DNA of 64,000 bases from Druceiella hillmani. Its lineage: Eukaryota; Arthropoda; Insecta; Lepidoptera; Hepialidae. The stretch covers positions 41,311,001 through 41,375,000 of the forward strand of contig JAYKKI010000007.1 in the NCBI GenBank assembly GCA_039881145.1. Direction: 5' to 3'. Position 1 is the first letter of the stretch, and the number at the start of each line of letters is the position of its first letter. The notes beneath the pieces are model-generated. The model worked only from the letters and a program-made list of their open reading frames with translations, made no database searches and was not told the origin of the DNA. The translations under genes and the position numbers were made by a program. Below are positions 1 through 12,951 of the stretch, one piece after another.

Positions 1-138
1 GCCCAATGGATTTAGCGTCATAAGCCTTCATATTGAAGAAAATACTATTATAATGCATCGGGGCCAGTGACTACTAAAACCATTCCATTTTATGTTTAAC
101 CTAAACTATATTTCGAGACAATTTGTGACTCTATTCAA

Positions 139-1083
139 ACTGTTATGTAGAATACAAATCTGCTTTAAAGTAAGGTTAAACTAGATTCATAAATGAATGA
201 TTAGTATCTTTTAATACTTCGGTTATATAATCGTTATGTAGTATACAAATCTGCTTTGTTATCTAGAATACAAAATTGCTTTACGTTATACAAAATAGCG
301 TTTATTATTAACCAATACACCGTATTGGATTGTAAAGTAAGGTTAAACTAAATTAATAAATGAATGATTAGTATGTTTCAATACCTGAGTTATATAATCG
401 TTATGTAGTATACAAATCTGCTTTATTGTTATCTAGAATACAAGTCTGCTTTACGTTATACAAAATAACGTTTATTATTAACCAATACACCGTATTGGAT
501 TGTAAAGTAAGGTTAAACTAGATTAATAAATGAATGATTAGTATCTTTCAATACTTCGGTTATATAATTGTGATGTAGTATACAAATCTGCTTTATTGTT
601 ATCTAGAATACAAATTTGCTTTACGTTATACAAAATAACGTTTATTATTAACCAATACACCGTATTGAATTGTAAAGTAAGGTTAAACTAGATTAATAAA
701 TGAATGATTAGTATCCTTCAATACTTCGGTTATATAATCGTTATGTAGTATACAAATCTGCTTTATTATTATCTAGAATACAAATTTGCTTTACGTTATA
801 CAAAATAACGTTTATTATTAACCAATACACCGTATTGGATTGTAAAGTAAGGTTAAACTATATTAATAAATGAATGTTTAGTATCTTTCAATCTTCGGTT
901 ATATAATCGTTATGTAGTATACAAATCTGCTTTATTGTTATCTAAAATATAAATCTGCTTTACGTCATACAAAATAACGTTTATTATTAACCAATACACC
1001 GTATTGGATTGTAAAGTAAGGTTAAACTAGATTAATAAATGAATGATTAGTATCTTTCAATACTTCGGTTATATAATCGTTTA
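139..1083. repeat. 170-bp tandem satellite, about 5.5 copies
   Basis: The landmark accaatacac recurs at 311, 481, 651, 821 and 990, so the period is 170, 170, 170 and 169 bases. The first copy (from about 139) is partial and more diverged; the last ends near 1083. Each monomer carries two short dyads: CCAATAC/GTATTGG around a 3-base loop, and CGTTAT/ATAACG. It also has an internal near-duplication of the phrase tacaaatctgcttt. No coding potential is seen. Monomer length is in the nucleosome-sized range common for insect satellites. Whether the array is local or genome-wide cannot be told here. Confidence 0.9.
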
Positions 1084-1787
1084 TGAATTTTAGGTGTACC
1101 ACACTTATATTTCGAATTCAAGAATTAAATTTTTCAAAAATAGCCCTAGAAAGAGAAACACAAATTTGTCATTTGCAATTTTTAGTATGAAATAAGATTA
1201 TTATCGGAATAGTTATAAGTTTTAACTTAAATAATTACAGAAATAATTAATTTTAATTTATATAAGTTTACTTAAGTGTCACAAGAATAAAACAGTATAT
1301 ACATAGCCACAATGTTGTTTTATAATCTGTACATACCTGCACGTTAGCGAATTAAGTTGTGACTTGCTTAATTTCAAGCAAGCTGTTTCAACTTTCACAT
1401 AATAAACAAGAAAGTTGCGAGAGATCCTTATAAGCAACGATATTATTAACCAGTTTGTATGTACGTAAGCTTTCAACAATGTAGACATGCTTGAAATCGA
1501 TAAATTTCTTCAATTTTAAAAATAAACTATGCAATATGTCAGAAATAAACATCATCCCTCCAATACCGTATGAATAAAGACATTCGAAAAAGATTCTCAA
1601 GGCACCCAGGGGCATACTTTCAACGGCAGAGAGCCGGTTATGTGAACGTCAAAGTCGCAAAATTAGAGTAGCGCCCATAAACTGGCTGGCGAAAAACCGA
1701 TGGAAAGTTCACGTTCTTCTAGTGTTTTTATGCATATTTCGGAAATTTTGAATTTTTTACAGAATTTCCACACTTGAAGTTTAATAT

Positions 1788-1839
1788 ACCTAGTAAGTAT
1801 CAAATAGTCGAGTATATGACTATTTGATACTCACTAGGT
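1788..1839. repeat. Short near-perfect hairpin
   Basis: Two 22-base arms, starting acctagtaagtatc and ending gatactcactaggt, pair with a single mismatch around an 8-base loop (gagtatat). It is isolated, with no copy elsewhere in the window. It is shorter than a usual pre-miRNA and could equally be a small foldback insertion or a chance palindrome. Confidence 0.6.
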
Positions 1840-4248
1840 GAATACAAATAACACCTCAAATGTGCTCGCATAAGCGAAGCTGGCATTATGCTGATTGAAT
1901 GTGCTAAATTCTGCAGGTATGATTGCAATCGCTGATGACGCCACCGCACGTCGATAAGTATCATACTTTGTTTATTGAATGCATTATCGTCCATAAATCG
2001 CAACTAGACAAATGAAAAATCGTGTATTTTTATGAAAAGTTACGTTATTTTTCATACTACTTTTCAGATTACAGAACTCTTTGAACCGTTTAAATGAAAA
2101 TAACATACTAATTATCGAAATTCGCAGGTCCGACAAGGAAAAATCTAAGTAAAATTCGATACACAGAACGACTCACAACGTCAGTTAGTAATTTATTTTT
2201 AATTCTTAATTTTTTAAATTTTTAAAAAATCGAAGCTGGTTATTTTCTGTAAGCGTTTTCAAAAATTTATTGTATACTTCATTAGATTTTTAATACTATT
2301 TTTATTTTTTATTAACAAATTTTGATGTTTTAAAAATATAATGCGTATTTATAAAAAGAGCTTTTTTGTTTTGTATTAAACTCATCAATTTTATTTTATT
2401 TTTTACCCTTTCCTGATTGTCACTTCTTGAATCACCTGACTTTTATATTATAAAAAATATCTGTTTTTTAATTATATTCTTTTTCTGTAATTGCAGGCCC
2501 ATTTTGGCCAATCTCTTTTGTTTCTTTATTATTTTCGCATTAGATAACATGTGACATTCGAAATCTATATATTACAACTTATTATCATGAGGATATGTAA
2601 ATCCATAACGGTAGTGACTCTTATGTAATAAAAAATAAGGCATCCGGCCATATCCGCCACCCGCAACGAGTTTCTTGCTAAATGACACCACTTCCGGCCC
2701 ACGGCCTACCCACACAAACGAACGCGAGCATAAAAATATATTTACGAATTAAGTCGGAGGTGTGAAATTATGCAAATAAGAATTATACGCCTACACACTT
2801 CAAGATATAGCTCCACTTACCTCTCAAATTTCATATTTAAATTTTTTTGCACGCAAAAGTCTTAGAAAAATATAAGTAGTGTAGATATTTCATAAATCAT
2901 GTCTTCAAGAAAGTTTGAATATTAGATAATGAAAGTTAAAAATATATGGGTGAACTTTAGTCTAACTTAATCATCTATGGCAGATATGCATCTACTTCGG
3001 AAACGCGTCCAAGGTCTGGATATACCGTGGATCTCTTCGAATTGACCTACATTACATGAGATAAAAATTATAATATTTTAAAAAATTCTAAATAATTAGG
3101 AGAAATAATAAGTTTAAAGAGCTCCAAGAGATGCGAGGTATTTGGACTCCTTCTTTCACAGTTCGTTCCTGATTTTTAGAACTTCTTAAATTACGATCTG
3201 TGGTTTACATACAGTTTCAGTTGGAAGGAATTGTTATTAAGACACGTGAGTTGGAAGGAATTGTTATTAAGACACGAATGGTTTTAAATTCTTTTATAAA
3301 CAAACTCTAAAGACCTAAATAAGAAGAGCCTAGATAAATAACTTCTGCATAAAGTAGGATTTAATGGTCTGCACAATTATGCCACTGTCTGGGAAAACAT
3401 TTCGAACTGCACATTTCGATTAAAAAATAATATTCTTTTTTTTCTCCAAATCCATGGAGGTACCATGAAGCATGTGATGCCTCTAGCATACATACTCGAT
3501 GTATCTAGCGATTATTATAAAAAGTTACAAGTGGTTGGTGGTTTAAGATTTATTTCTAATTTTTCTAAAGTATACCATCGAATAAGGACTTAAAAAAAGC
3601 CCTGAAATTTGTTAATGTAATGAGTTTTTATATGCGTATTTGTAGCGGATTCACTGTTATGAATATTCTCCACTGTTATAAGTTATAAGTCTGTATTAAG
3701 AATTTTCAATAGTTCTACTGCGAAATCTGAGACCTTCAAAAGAAAATATTACATTCTCTTCCCCATATATTTTTCTATTATTTTTCGTCGGCCCAAATTA
3801 TCCTACAAGTATGTGTTGAAAATATAATTAAATATGTGAATAGACAGACGAACGTAGTGTTTTACATATACAGAGAAATCAAACGATGGCATTGGCCACA
3901 GCATAATGATGTAATAGTTTTATACATATATTCATATATTTGGTGACATAAAAATTATAAGCCTAGTAAAGTAGCGGTCGCGTGTTGGCAGAAGAAACAG
4001 ATTCTGATTCTAATAAATAATTCATAAAGCAGTTTAAGGAATTTGTAATAAACGTGACGAAACTATTTATGGATAGGTCGTATCGTAACAAAAATTCGGT
4101 CGCAATTCGCTTCTTACGATAATGTGAACTATAAGAAAAAAGTTTATTAAATTGAAGCATAGTGTACGTTTGACTGCACAAAAACAAAACCAAACATACA
4201 TATTTGTTACTTTGTACATTTGAAGGTACGACTTTAAATCCCATTTAC

Positions 4249-4456
4249 AATTCAAGCGTTGAATATATTTGGCGTTAATTTGGTAGAAATTCATTATTCA
4301 CAATTAAATGAAACTACGTGATGTAGTATTATTTCTACTTTCTTTAAGTTCTTTACCACGATCTAGGTTTCGTTGTATTACAGTGGTAAAGAACTTAAAG
4401 AAAGTAGAAATAATACTACATCACGTAGTTTCATTTAATTGTGAATTCAAGCGTTG
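4249..4456 (-). mobile_element. Palindromic retroelement-like insertion, copy 1
   Basis: The 13-base duplication aattcaagcgttg occurs at 4249-4261 and 4444-4456 and brackets the element. Reading on the minus strand, the element is a long near-perfect inverted repeat (arms of about 70 bases, starting cacaattaaatgaaac) followed by a tail of about 40 bases ending in a form of ccaaatatattcaa. The loop contains only the 3' half of the hammerhead-like core seen in other copies. A 13-base duplication is longer than those made by most DNA transposons and suggests target-primed insertion. Confidence 0.7.
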
Positions 4457-4834
4457 TTCAAATTTGGCATAAGACTGTATGTGATCCTTAACTCGTAACT
4501 GAATAATTGGCACATTCAAATTCTATCTTTAGGAGTTGGCCACAACAGAACGAAAAGAGGAATTTAGACTATTTGAGTGTCTTTCTTACAGATTTAAATA
4601 TAAACTTAAAGACAAGGTTGGAAGAATTTTACTTGCCATTAGCAACAAAAGAATAAAGAAAGCAGACTTCAAAATTATGCGCAAAAATCAGATCGCTCGA
4701 TGAATTCCAGCTAGGAACAAATTGAAAAGAGTTGCTGACAAAGGGCGATGTTGGCAGTTTTAATATAAGCTAGGCTACACTAATTTATGTGGAGGACACA
4801 AGTAAAGCTTGTAAGAACAATGAAATGCTTTGCT

Positions 4835-5300
4835 GCTTAATCGCTAACTTCTTCTCCTTCAGCCAGTATCCGTCCATTCCTTGGCGTAGGCCTCTTCTAT
4901 AATTTTCCATGCAAGCATATTTTGGGCAAGCTGCAGACATGTACTACCACTATTCTTTTGATGTCATCCCGCTAGCAAAGCTTTGGACGACCTGTGTCAT
5001 GAGTCCTGGATCTTGGGCCCCAACCGAAAAGTAGCTTTGACCATTTTCATCTTGATTTCTCGCGATATGCCTCGCTCAACGCCACTTCTATGATGCGGCT
5101 CTTTCAATGATATCAGTTACTTTTGTTTGAGTTCTAACTTCGTTGTTTCGCAATCTGTCACTCAAATTGATACCAGGCATAGTTGCCTCCCATGCTCTCT
5201 GACATACTCCAAGTTCATTAGCGATTTTTTTTAGGTTAGACTACTCTACATCTAGAGTTGAATATATATCTAGATATGACATATTGATAATAAACTGACT
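4835..5300 (-). mobile_element. LINE-derived fragment, antisense
   Basis: The phrases attccttggcgtaggcctct, cttttgtttgagttctaact and cgcaatctgtcactcaaatt match in order a dispersed LINE segment that I remember as very common in insect genomes, in antisense orientation. No open frame survives. Family (RTE-like) is from memory only. Confidence 0.4.
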
Positions 5301-8300
5301 TCCCACAAAATAAATTGTATCAGAAGTGTGTTATCTCTTTCACACTTTGGTTTAAAGTTCCTCATCTTTTCGCTGTTATAAAATTTCGTCGAATTTTGTA
5401 CTGCTGGGATGTTTTTTTTATATTCCGATTATCATCGATGTTTAGGTGGTCGGCATTTTATTTTTAATTCTACGCCAATCCATTCTGCTTGTTAATATTC
5501 CAGTTATTCTTTGTAATACAAATCGTTGAACAAGTCAGACGCGGAAATTCAACCACTGCACTTTTGCTAATTGCGCCGACGTCAATTTAGGAATGTCGAG
5601 TTACTATTACGGCGTCTTGACGTAAACTGAATGCCCTTCTGTTAATGAGGTCAAGTCACAAAGGTGTCTCGTAAGTAATGCCGATTTACACATATACAAA
5701 TTATCTTAATCAGACACGCCATGAGCCTTAAAACAATTAAGCGGCGTTGAATGTTTAAGAAATAATTTAGAAACCATTTTTAAACCATTATTCGTTAACT
5801 TGTATCATTTATTGCATGGCTAGTTTTTAAGTGCGGCACCGCTTGTGTGCGGGTGGTCATAAGTTACTTTCGATATTCCAATTTTGGTTGTAAGATGTAT
5901 ATAATCTTGGTCGCCATATACACTTAATTTCAATTTGATAATTTTAGGGACTTTTGCAGCTTTTGAATATTGAGAGATCAGCGGTTTCATCTATTGGGAA
6001 AATAGTTTATTGTTATTTCCTAATCGCTCGATTTTCCTGAATAAAAACTATATTATAGTCTACAACGGTTTACACGCGTGCAAAATCGATTAAGTAGTTG
6101 TTTCATTATTAAGGTTATTAGGTAACAAACTTTCACCTTTATAACATTTGTAATATTATAATTAATGCATATAATATACAAATTACTATCTTACTTAGAC
6201 TTTACCCGATGCTCAAAATTAATATCACGTTATACATGTGGATTTGACCAACTCCCACCTAGGTTAGATCAACTGTCATATAAGGTGGAGCATCAGCGTG
6301 TCCACTGCAAGTTTAGTAATGCTCTTTCTACGTATACATATTCATAAAAACCTTTGAAAAACTCATTTATTGACAACTACTTGAGGCCTTTCATTGTTTT
6401 TGAAAAATTCAAAATTTCATATAGATATAGGAATTTTTTTGTCAAGTATCTTTCTGGAGACGTAGAAGTCAATCAAAACTTAAGTTCGTATTGCTTATCA
6501 TTATATATCTATATTGCAGTTATTGCAATTGTTGAATATTAAGCTTCACATTTGCAAATTAACTTTATTAAACTTAAGAATACCTAAAATCCTGCCAAGA
6601 TTCATTATTACCCAACCTAGGTGTCAAATGTAAACATGTTTATATTACACTCTCATAATCGCGCTTCCAAATTCGCTCATCACTGATCTTTGTTGTATAT
6701 TTTAAAAAAAAAACAGGCAAACGACCTACATTAAAAACGAGACGTCAGATAAAAATGACACGTTCAACGGTATATGCGTAGAGTTACGTTATCCTAAAAT
6801 ACAATCTCGCATCTAATCAGGCCTATTTCTTGCATTAAGAGTTTTCCTTATTTTCTCGTTTGGTCCAATCATCGTCGTCTTCGTCGTAAAGGGTGGGCGT
6901 GGAATGTCCTTATTAGGCGACCGCCGACGAGATCGGCAAGATTCGAGACGCCAGCTGATGACCGTACACGCACATTAAGCAAATTATATTCGTAGAAAAT
7001 ATTGGAAATTAATGAACGAGTCCATCCAAAATGGCTAATTCCGCAATGCTATTCGAACTTGGAGGCAATTTCAAAAAAATTAATAAACTTCGTCTAATTG
7101 CTGGCGATCGTGATTCCCAGCAATTTATTTTATTTCTTATATTCTTAGGTACAATAAATATGCGTCGAATCAAAAAGACACTCCTAATTCGGATGCAATT
7201 TTGCACGCGCAATTTGGTAAGTTTTTGCAATATTAATTTAATACTCTTGGGTAGTCTGTAAAGCTTTTAAATCTTTGGATTTATAATATTTGGCGAAAAC
7301 CGTATGTTGACAAAATATAAGGCTATTCATTCTTCAGGTTTGACAAGAAAAGTTTCATAACTTATGAATACTTTCTGATGACTAAAGCCAAAACCTTTAC
7401 TTTCAGTCAAGAAATCTTAGAAACTTTAAACATAAGCCATCCTTATGCACAGCTAGTGAAGATATTTTAGGCCGTTCTGATATCGAAAATTTCGTTATAT
7501 TTTAGTGGATCAAGCATACAGGAACTTGAAAATGTAGGTCGTCCGAAAGATTACACATACATATAAAAGTACATATGTAGGTACCCATGTATGTATATAT
7601 GGACAAAATTTCCGCCGACAATAGAAAATACAATTTGTGCCAAATCGTTTTCAAACTTAATCGAAAGATACTTCTTGGAAGTTGGAAGTACGTTGCTATA
7701 AGAAATTGGCAAAAATCGAGAAAAGGCAAAAAAAAAAAATTCATAACTTTTTATATATTCTTAGGTCTGTGAAATAGTAGATAGAGTAGTAGATAATAAT
7801 AATAATTAGTTAATAAAATTCTTCGAAATTCAAAATTTATTGCCATCTGTCCCAGCTAGCTAAGCCTTAACGCATTTCGATGAATCGGCGCTCAAACGAT
7901 GCGTCGATTGCGAAACAATTATCCACTTGTTAAGCAAAAACCGCTACTTTTCTTGCTCTTCTTCAGATAGTAATTTTCTGACTACTCGAATATAATAACA
8001 GTTTCCTTTAAGTTCCGATTAGCGAACTGAATAATGGCCAGCTTCATCTTACTGCAGTAGGTAACAGACGCGACACCGATGACGTGACTTAAGCGAAATA
8101 ACGTGTTTCCTGTTATTCTGTTCCGTAACAAGGCGGTTTTAGAGTAAATTTAGGTTATGACAAAAAATTTCCTTTCTTATGATAAAAAAAATTCTTAACA
8201 ATAGCTTCAATAATCATTTTTAGACCCTGTCCCAGATTCAATTAGCGTTGAAAATAATTCATATTTGTTTAACGTACTTTTTTGAGTATCTTAAATTGTT

Positions 8301-8304
8301 TTTA

Positions 8305-10002
8305 ACAATTTTAATGAAACCTTCACATAATTTAATAATGTGAGTGTTCTTACCGTACAAAATAAAGGCGCTGGTGGCAATTATTTAAAGACAAAGTGAA
8401 CATCTCCAGCTATTTATTTGTGAACTGTGTTCAATAAGGACTCAATATTTTTATATTCACATGTTCTTACACATGTATATTAAAACGAAAAGAATGGATA
8501 AGTACAATTTCAACGTTGAATTACATATTAAACAATGTTAAAAGAGGGTCTTTTTCAGAGTATGATGTAAGATGATTTAAATGAAACCTTCACGTAATTT
8601 AATAGTGTGAGTGTTCTTACCGTACATAGTAAAAGCGCTGGTGGCAATTATTTAAAGACAAAGTGAACATCTCCAGCTATTTATTTGTGAATTGAATTCT
8701 ATAATCACTCTCCATGTTTATTTGCACATTATCTTATAACATGTATATTAAAACGAAAAGAATGGATAAGTACAATTTCAACGTAGAATTACATATTAAA
8801 CAATGTTAAAAGAGGGTCTTTTTCAGAGGATGATGAAGACGATTTTTATGAAACCTTCACGTAATTTAATAGTGTGTTTTTACCGTAGTAAAGGCGCTGG
8901 TGGCAATTATTTAATGCAAAATGAATATCTTCAGGTATTTATTTGTGAATTGTTTTCTATAATTTCTCCCCATGTTTATATTCACATCAGCTTACAACAT
9001 GTATATTGAAACGAAAACAATAAATGAGTACAATTTTAACGTATAACATCATCTTAAACAATGTTAAAAGAGGGTCTTTTTCAGAGTATGATTTAAGACT
9101 ATTTTAATGAAACCTTCACATAATTTAATAGTGTGAGTATGCTTACCGTTTACAGTAAACGCGCTGGTGGCAATTATTTAAAGCAAAATGAATATCTTCA
9201 GCTATTTATTTGTGAATTGTTTTCTATAACCTCTCCCCATGTTTATATTCATATCAGCTTAAAACATGTATATCAAAACGAAAAGAATAGATAAGTACAA
9301 TTTCAACGTATAATTACATATTAAACAATGTTAAAAGAGGGTCTTTTTCAGAGTATGATTTAAGACTATTTTAATGAAACCTTCACATAATTTAATAGTG
9401 TGAGTATGCTTACCGTTTACAGTAAACGCACTGGTGGCAATTATTTAAAACAAAGTAAATATTTCCAGCTATTTATTTGTGAATTGTTTTCTATAATTTC
9501 TCCCCATGTTTATATTCACATCAGCTTACAACATGTATATTGAAACGAAAACAATAAATAAGTACAATTTTAACGTATAACATCATCTTAAACAATGTTA
9601 AAAGAGGGTCTTTTTCAGAGTATGATTTAAGACTATTTTAATGAAACCTTCACATAATTTAATAGTGTGAGTATGCTTACCGTTTACAGTAAACGCACTG
9701 GTGGCAATTATTTAAAACAAAGTAAATATTTCCAGCTATTTATTTGTGAATTGTTTTCTATAATTTCTCCCCATGTTTATATTCACATCAGCTTACAACA
9801 TGTATATTGAAACGAAAACAATAAATAAGTACAATTTTAACGTATAACATCATCTTAAACAATGTTAAAAGAGGGTCTTTTTCAGAGTATGATTTAAGAC
9901 TATTTTAATGAAACCTTCACATAATTTAATAGTGTGAGTATGCTTACCGTTTACAGTAAACGCGCTGGTGGCAGTTATTTAAAACAAAGTAAATATTTCC
10001 AG
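8305..10002. repeat. 267-bp tandem array, about 6.4 copies
   Basis: The landmark atgaaaccttcac recurs at about 8313, 8580, 8848, 9107, 9373, 9641 and 9908, giving a period of about 259-268. The last copy is cut off at tatttccag, 10002. The units 9373-9640 and 9641-9907 read as essentially identical, while the first units are clearly diverged, so the right side was amplified recently. The later units contain the exact dyad GTTTAC-A-GTAAAC, which the first three lack. No protein is encoded. Confidence 0.9.
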
Positions 10003-11280
10003 GAGGTCATCTCAAGGATATTGTTTGTACTATGTCCTATTACAAACCAGAAAAGATGCGTAAGATATCGACGCCATCTGTTCTTAATTTGATAAACTTT
10101 ATTAAAACGGATGTAATAACGAGGTAGTTGTCGTTGTAGGAGTTGTTGGATACATTGAAGGTTGCAGAACGGTCACTATGCCCCTTTGATTTTTTATCAA
10201 GATAATCGCAATTAAAAGAAATTAATGTTCGAATAATAATTATGTAAATCACTTATTATCTTTCACTCTACAAACAATGTATTGTGTTATGCTGAAACTG
10301 CAAACTATAATTAATAAAAATAAAAATTCTATAGTAATAGAATTATCTATAATAAAGCGTAAAAGTGAGGAAAGAAATATTTTTCCGGAAAAAGAAAATA
10401 TAAATATACTCATCAACAATAAATAATAATAATTTTCCTACAAGCAAAAGAAAGCGTCGGTCGCTCATTTCTCGGCTCGGAATCCAATTAAAAATAAAAG
10501 TGATGTTTGATGAAAAACAATTTCCACTCGCCTACTCGCTTAGCGGTTTATTCTTTAAAGCCAGAAAGAATAATGTCAAATTAAAAATATTTCGAGAGAA
10601 GACAATACGAGGACCATAAAGTGGAAAGCTAAAATGATCATATATGCCCTTGTCTTAACATGCATTGTGAATTAAAAATAATTCATTAGCAAATAATATA
10701 TATATATAGCATGCATTTGTCATTTGCCATGATCATAATAAGTACTCACTTATGATCTTTCCGTGTTCGCCTACTCATTTTACCTTGACAAATAACAAAC
10801 ATGGTAGCACATCGCATAAACAAACCTTTGAAGGTCGCACCGGTCGACCATCATCTCTAAGGGTCCTCAAGGCCCTTGTCTTAACATGTATATGAAAATT
10901 CCGAGGGCTACACTTGAACAAACAAAAACTTGACTATGCAAATACTTATATTAAAAATATATTAATTTCGTTACTAAAATCTCTATTTAACCACCACATG
11001 ATCAGGCCACGTCAGAACCTCGTCGGCAACACATCACTGCGGTCACAAATTAAAATATGAAGTTACCCTCAACGGTCCTAGAAAATTTATATTACGTACA
11101 GTATTTAGGGTGGTGTAACTAAACTGAAAAATCCTGGAATATCGAGGGAACGTTTTAATAAAAAAGTGAGTGCTTTAAATAAATTTAGTGTAAAAAACGA
11201 ATTTCTAGTAAATTTCATAATAGCATTCAAGATATCTATTTATTACTGGTAAGATATAAAAAAATCTAATTCATAATAAA
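10003..11280. other. Unassigned AT-rich stretch
   Basis: I see no coding or element structure beyond a short TA run near 10698. The phrase cccttgtcttaacatg occurs twice (about 10647 and 10873), which suggests a small dispersed repeat. Confidence 0.4.
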
Positions 11281-11294
11281 AAATAATTAAAAAT

Positions 11295-11605
11295 CTAAGA
11301 TATAATGCCATTCTGGAACTCAGATGGACGTACGATATCCAGATATGGGGAGTTGCCAGCAAAAGTAATGTTGCGTGCTTGGCAAGGATTCAAAACAACA
11401 TACTGACTTATATCGCAAATATGGTTCACGAAGAACGAAGAAATACCTGAGTACTTGAACACCGCAACAGTGGCCTCAGCGATAGAGCACTATGAGAAGA
11501 GACATTGAATGTCTCACCTACCATCCCAATCCACTCGCCTCTGGATTACTTGACAAAACCATTGTGGTTAAGAGACTTAAAAGAAACCACGTGATTTGAG
11601 TAGAC
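11295..11605 (+). mobile_element. Jockey-type LINE, 3' end of ORF2 (decayed)
   Basis: The plus strand encodes a run reading LRWTYDIQIWGVASKSN followed by ARIQNNILTYIANM. This is the characteristic C-terminal part of Jockey-clade reverse transcriptase ORFs (the W-TYG-QLWG-ASKSN block). After stops and frameshifts the same frame family continues to HPNPLASGLLDKTIVVKRL, matching the conserved HPNPLA-LLD end of these proteins. Only the last 100 or so codons remain, typical of a 5'-truncated LINE. It is followed by an imperfect tandem duplication of about 40 bases (11615-11700). Confidence 0.75.
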
Positions 11606-12289
11606 AGCGACGCACTGGCCTCCTGCCTTATAACTGTCTGATCACACAACTCTCTGGCCTCCAGCTCTATAACTGCCTGATCAGAGAACTCATCCGATTA
11701 CAATCTGGCAACTGATTGCAGATATTAAATACAGCAAAAAACATCTAAGAAGTATTAAACCTAAAACGCTCTTAATACAATATAACCCTCATCCTTTCTC
11801 CAGCATCACCTCCACAAGTATAATTTACCTTCCTATCTTACGTTTAACTATTTCTATTCAACCTTTGGATATTGCTTTCACGTACACTACGAGTAATACT
11901 CAATTTATCCCTTATTATGTTATCTATAGTCTGTAAACCGGCAACATTAATACAAATGAATCTCATTCAGTAAATTTTTAATTTCGATTCGAAAATATAT
12001 TAAGTTTTCAACGAATTTTTCTACTTGGCTACTTTTTTGTTTCCTTCCGTCTTTGACCACCACATTTCCATTCCACGTTTTATTCCGATGAATATAATAC
12101 TACAGCAAGCAATACATATTTTTATTCACTCAAGATAAAGCCATCGATCAAAAATAATCCTCCGAGGATAGCCACTTTGAATTGAGATGTTTTTTTCTTA
12201 AGCCCCCAGTACAAAAGTCTGCATTCCCTACATGGCGTTTACTGATGATGTTTACTTGTAAAGTACGCAGTTCCACGAAAAGTTTTGTC

Positions 12290-12480
12290 AACCGCATGAC
12301 GTCACACTCGGCGTAAAAAATAACGCAAATACGCCTTTGTCACTGCTGAGAGGCAATGCACAGTCAGTGCGGTTTTAATGATCGCAGCCAGCTACAAGTG
12401 GCAGTAAAGAACTTACGAGAATAGCGATCCTTGGCTTGTCTTACCATATCCTTTCTAGCAGTATAAATGTTAGATCATAC
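12290..12480 (+). promoter_or_regulatory. Promoter-like patch (CRE and TATA-like motifs)
   Basis: A perfect TGACGTCA palindrome (12297-12304) lies about 155 bases before agtataaatg (near 12460), within a GC-richer patch. This spacing and composition could be a promoter reading rightwards, but no convincing exon follows, so the call is weak. Confidence 0.2.
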
Positions 12481-12763
12481 ACACGGAACACGATTTATAC
12501 AAGTTAAGTTAAATATCTTCCGCGATCACTTTTTAAATTATAATCATTAACCTTAACTCATTTAAGTAGCCTCAGCAATCGGTTGTAAGAAAAAAAATTT
12601 AGAAGAATTGTATTAATTCTTGGGTATATTATCAAGCATATCTACTTCTGGATACAGAAGCTAACTATATTGTTAGGATCAAATACACCATAATATGACT
12701 AAAATATGGAGAGTAACGTGAAGGTATTTAGCTTTGAGTTGTGTAAGGGGTTCGATAATTATG

Positions 12764-12765
<2 letters not shown>

Positions 12766-12813
<48 letters not shown>

Positions 12814-12892
12814 ATCTATTTTTACTTATTGATTTATATGTAATTAAAGGTCATAAATATAAAAGAAGAGTCACACGAATTCAGCTGTCAAA

Positions 12893-12945
<53 letters not shown>

Positions 12946-12951
12946 ATATAA
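12766..12951. repeat. TA microsatellites and poly-A run
   Basis: An uninterrupted TA run of about 45 bases lies at 12766-12811. After an 80-base gap, a 21-base A run (12890-12910) is followed by about 40 bases of TA with one interruption. The poly-A/TA junction may mark an old retroelement tail. Confidence 0.9.

Larger units (their letters stand above)
1084..8300. other. Unassigned AT-rich stretch
   Basis: No reading frame here has recognisable protein content. It holds the hairpin at 1788, a 30-bp tandem duplication at 3219-3278 (agttggaaggaattgttatt repeated at 3249), the palindromic element at 4249-4456, and a LINE-like fragment at about 4835-5300. Two GC-richer patches (about 2640-2720, with an ETS-like CACTTCCGG at 2689, and about 6865-6985) could be regulatory, but nothing next to them reads as an exon. 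Confidence 0.5.
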
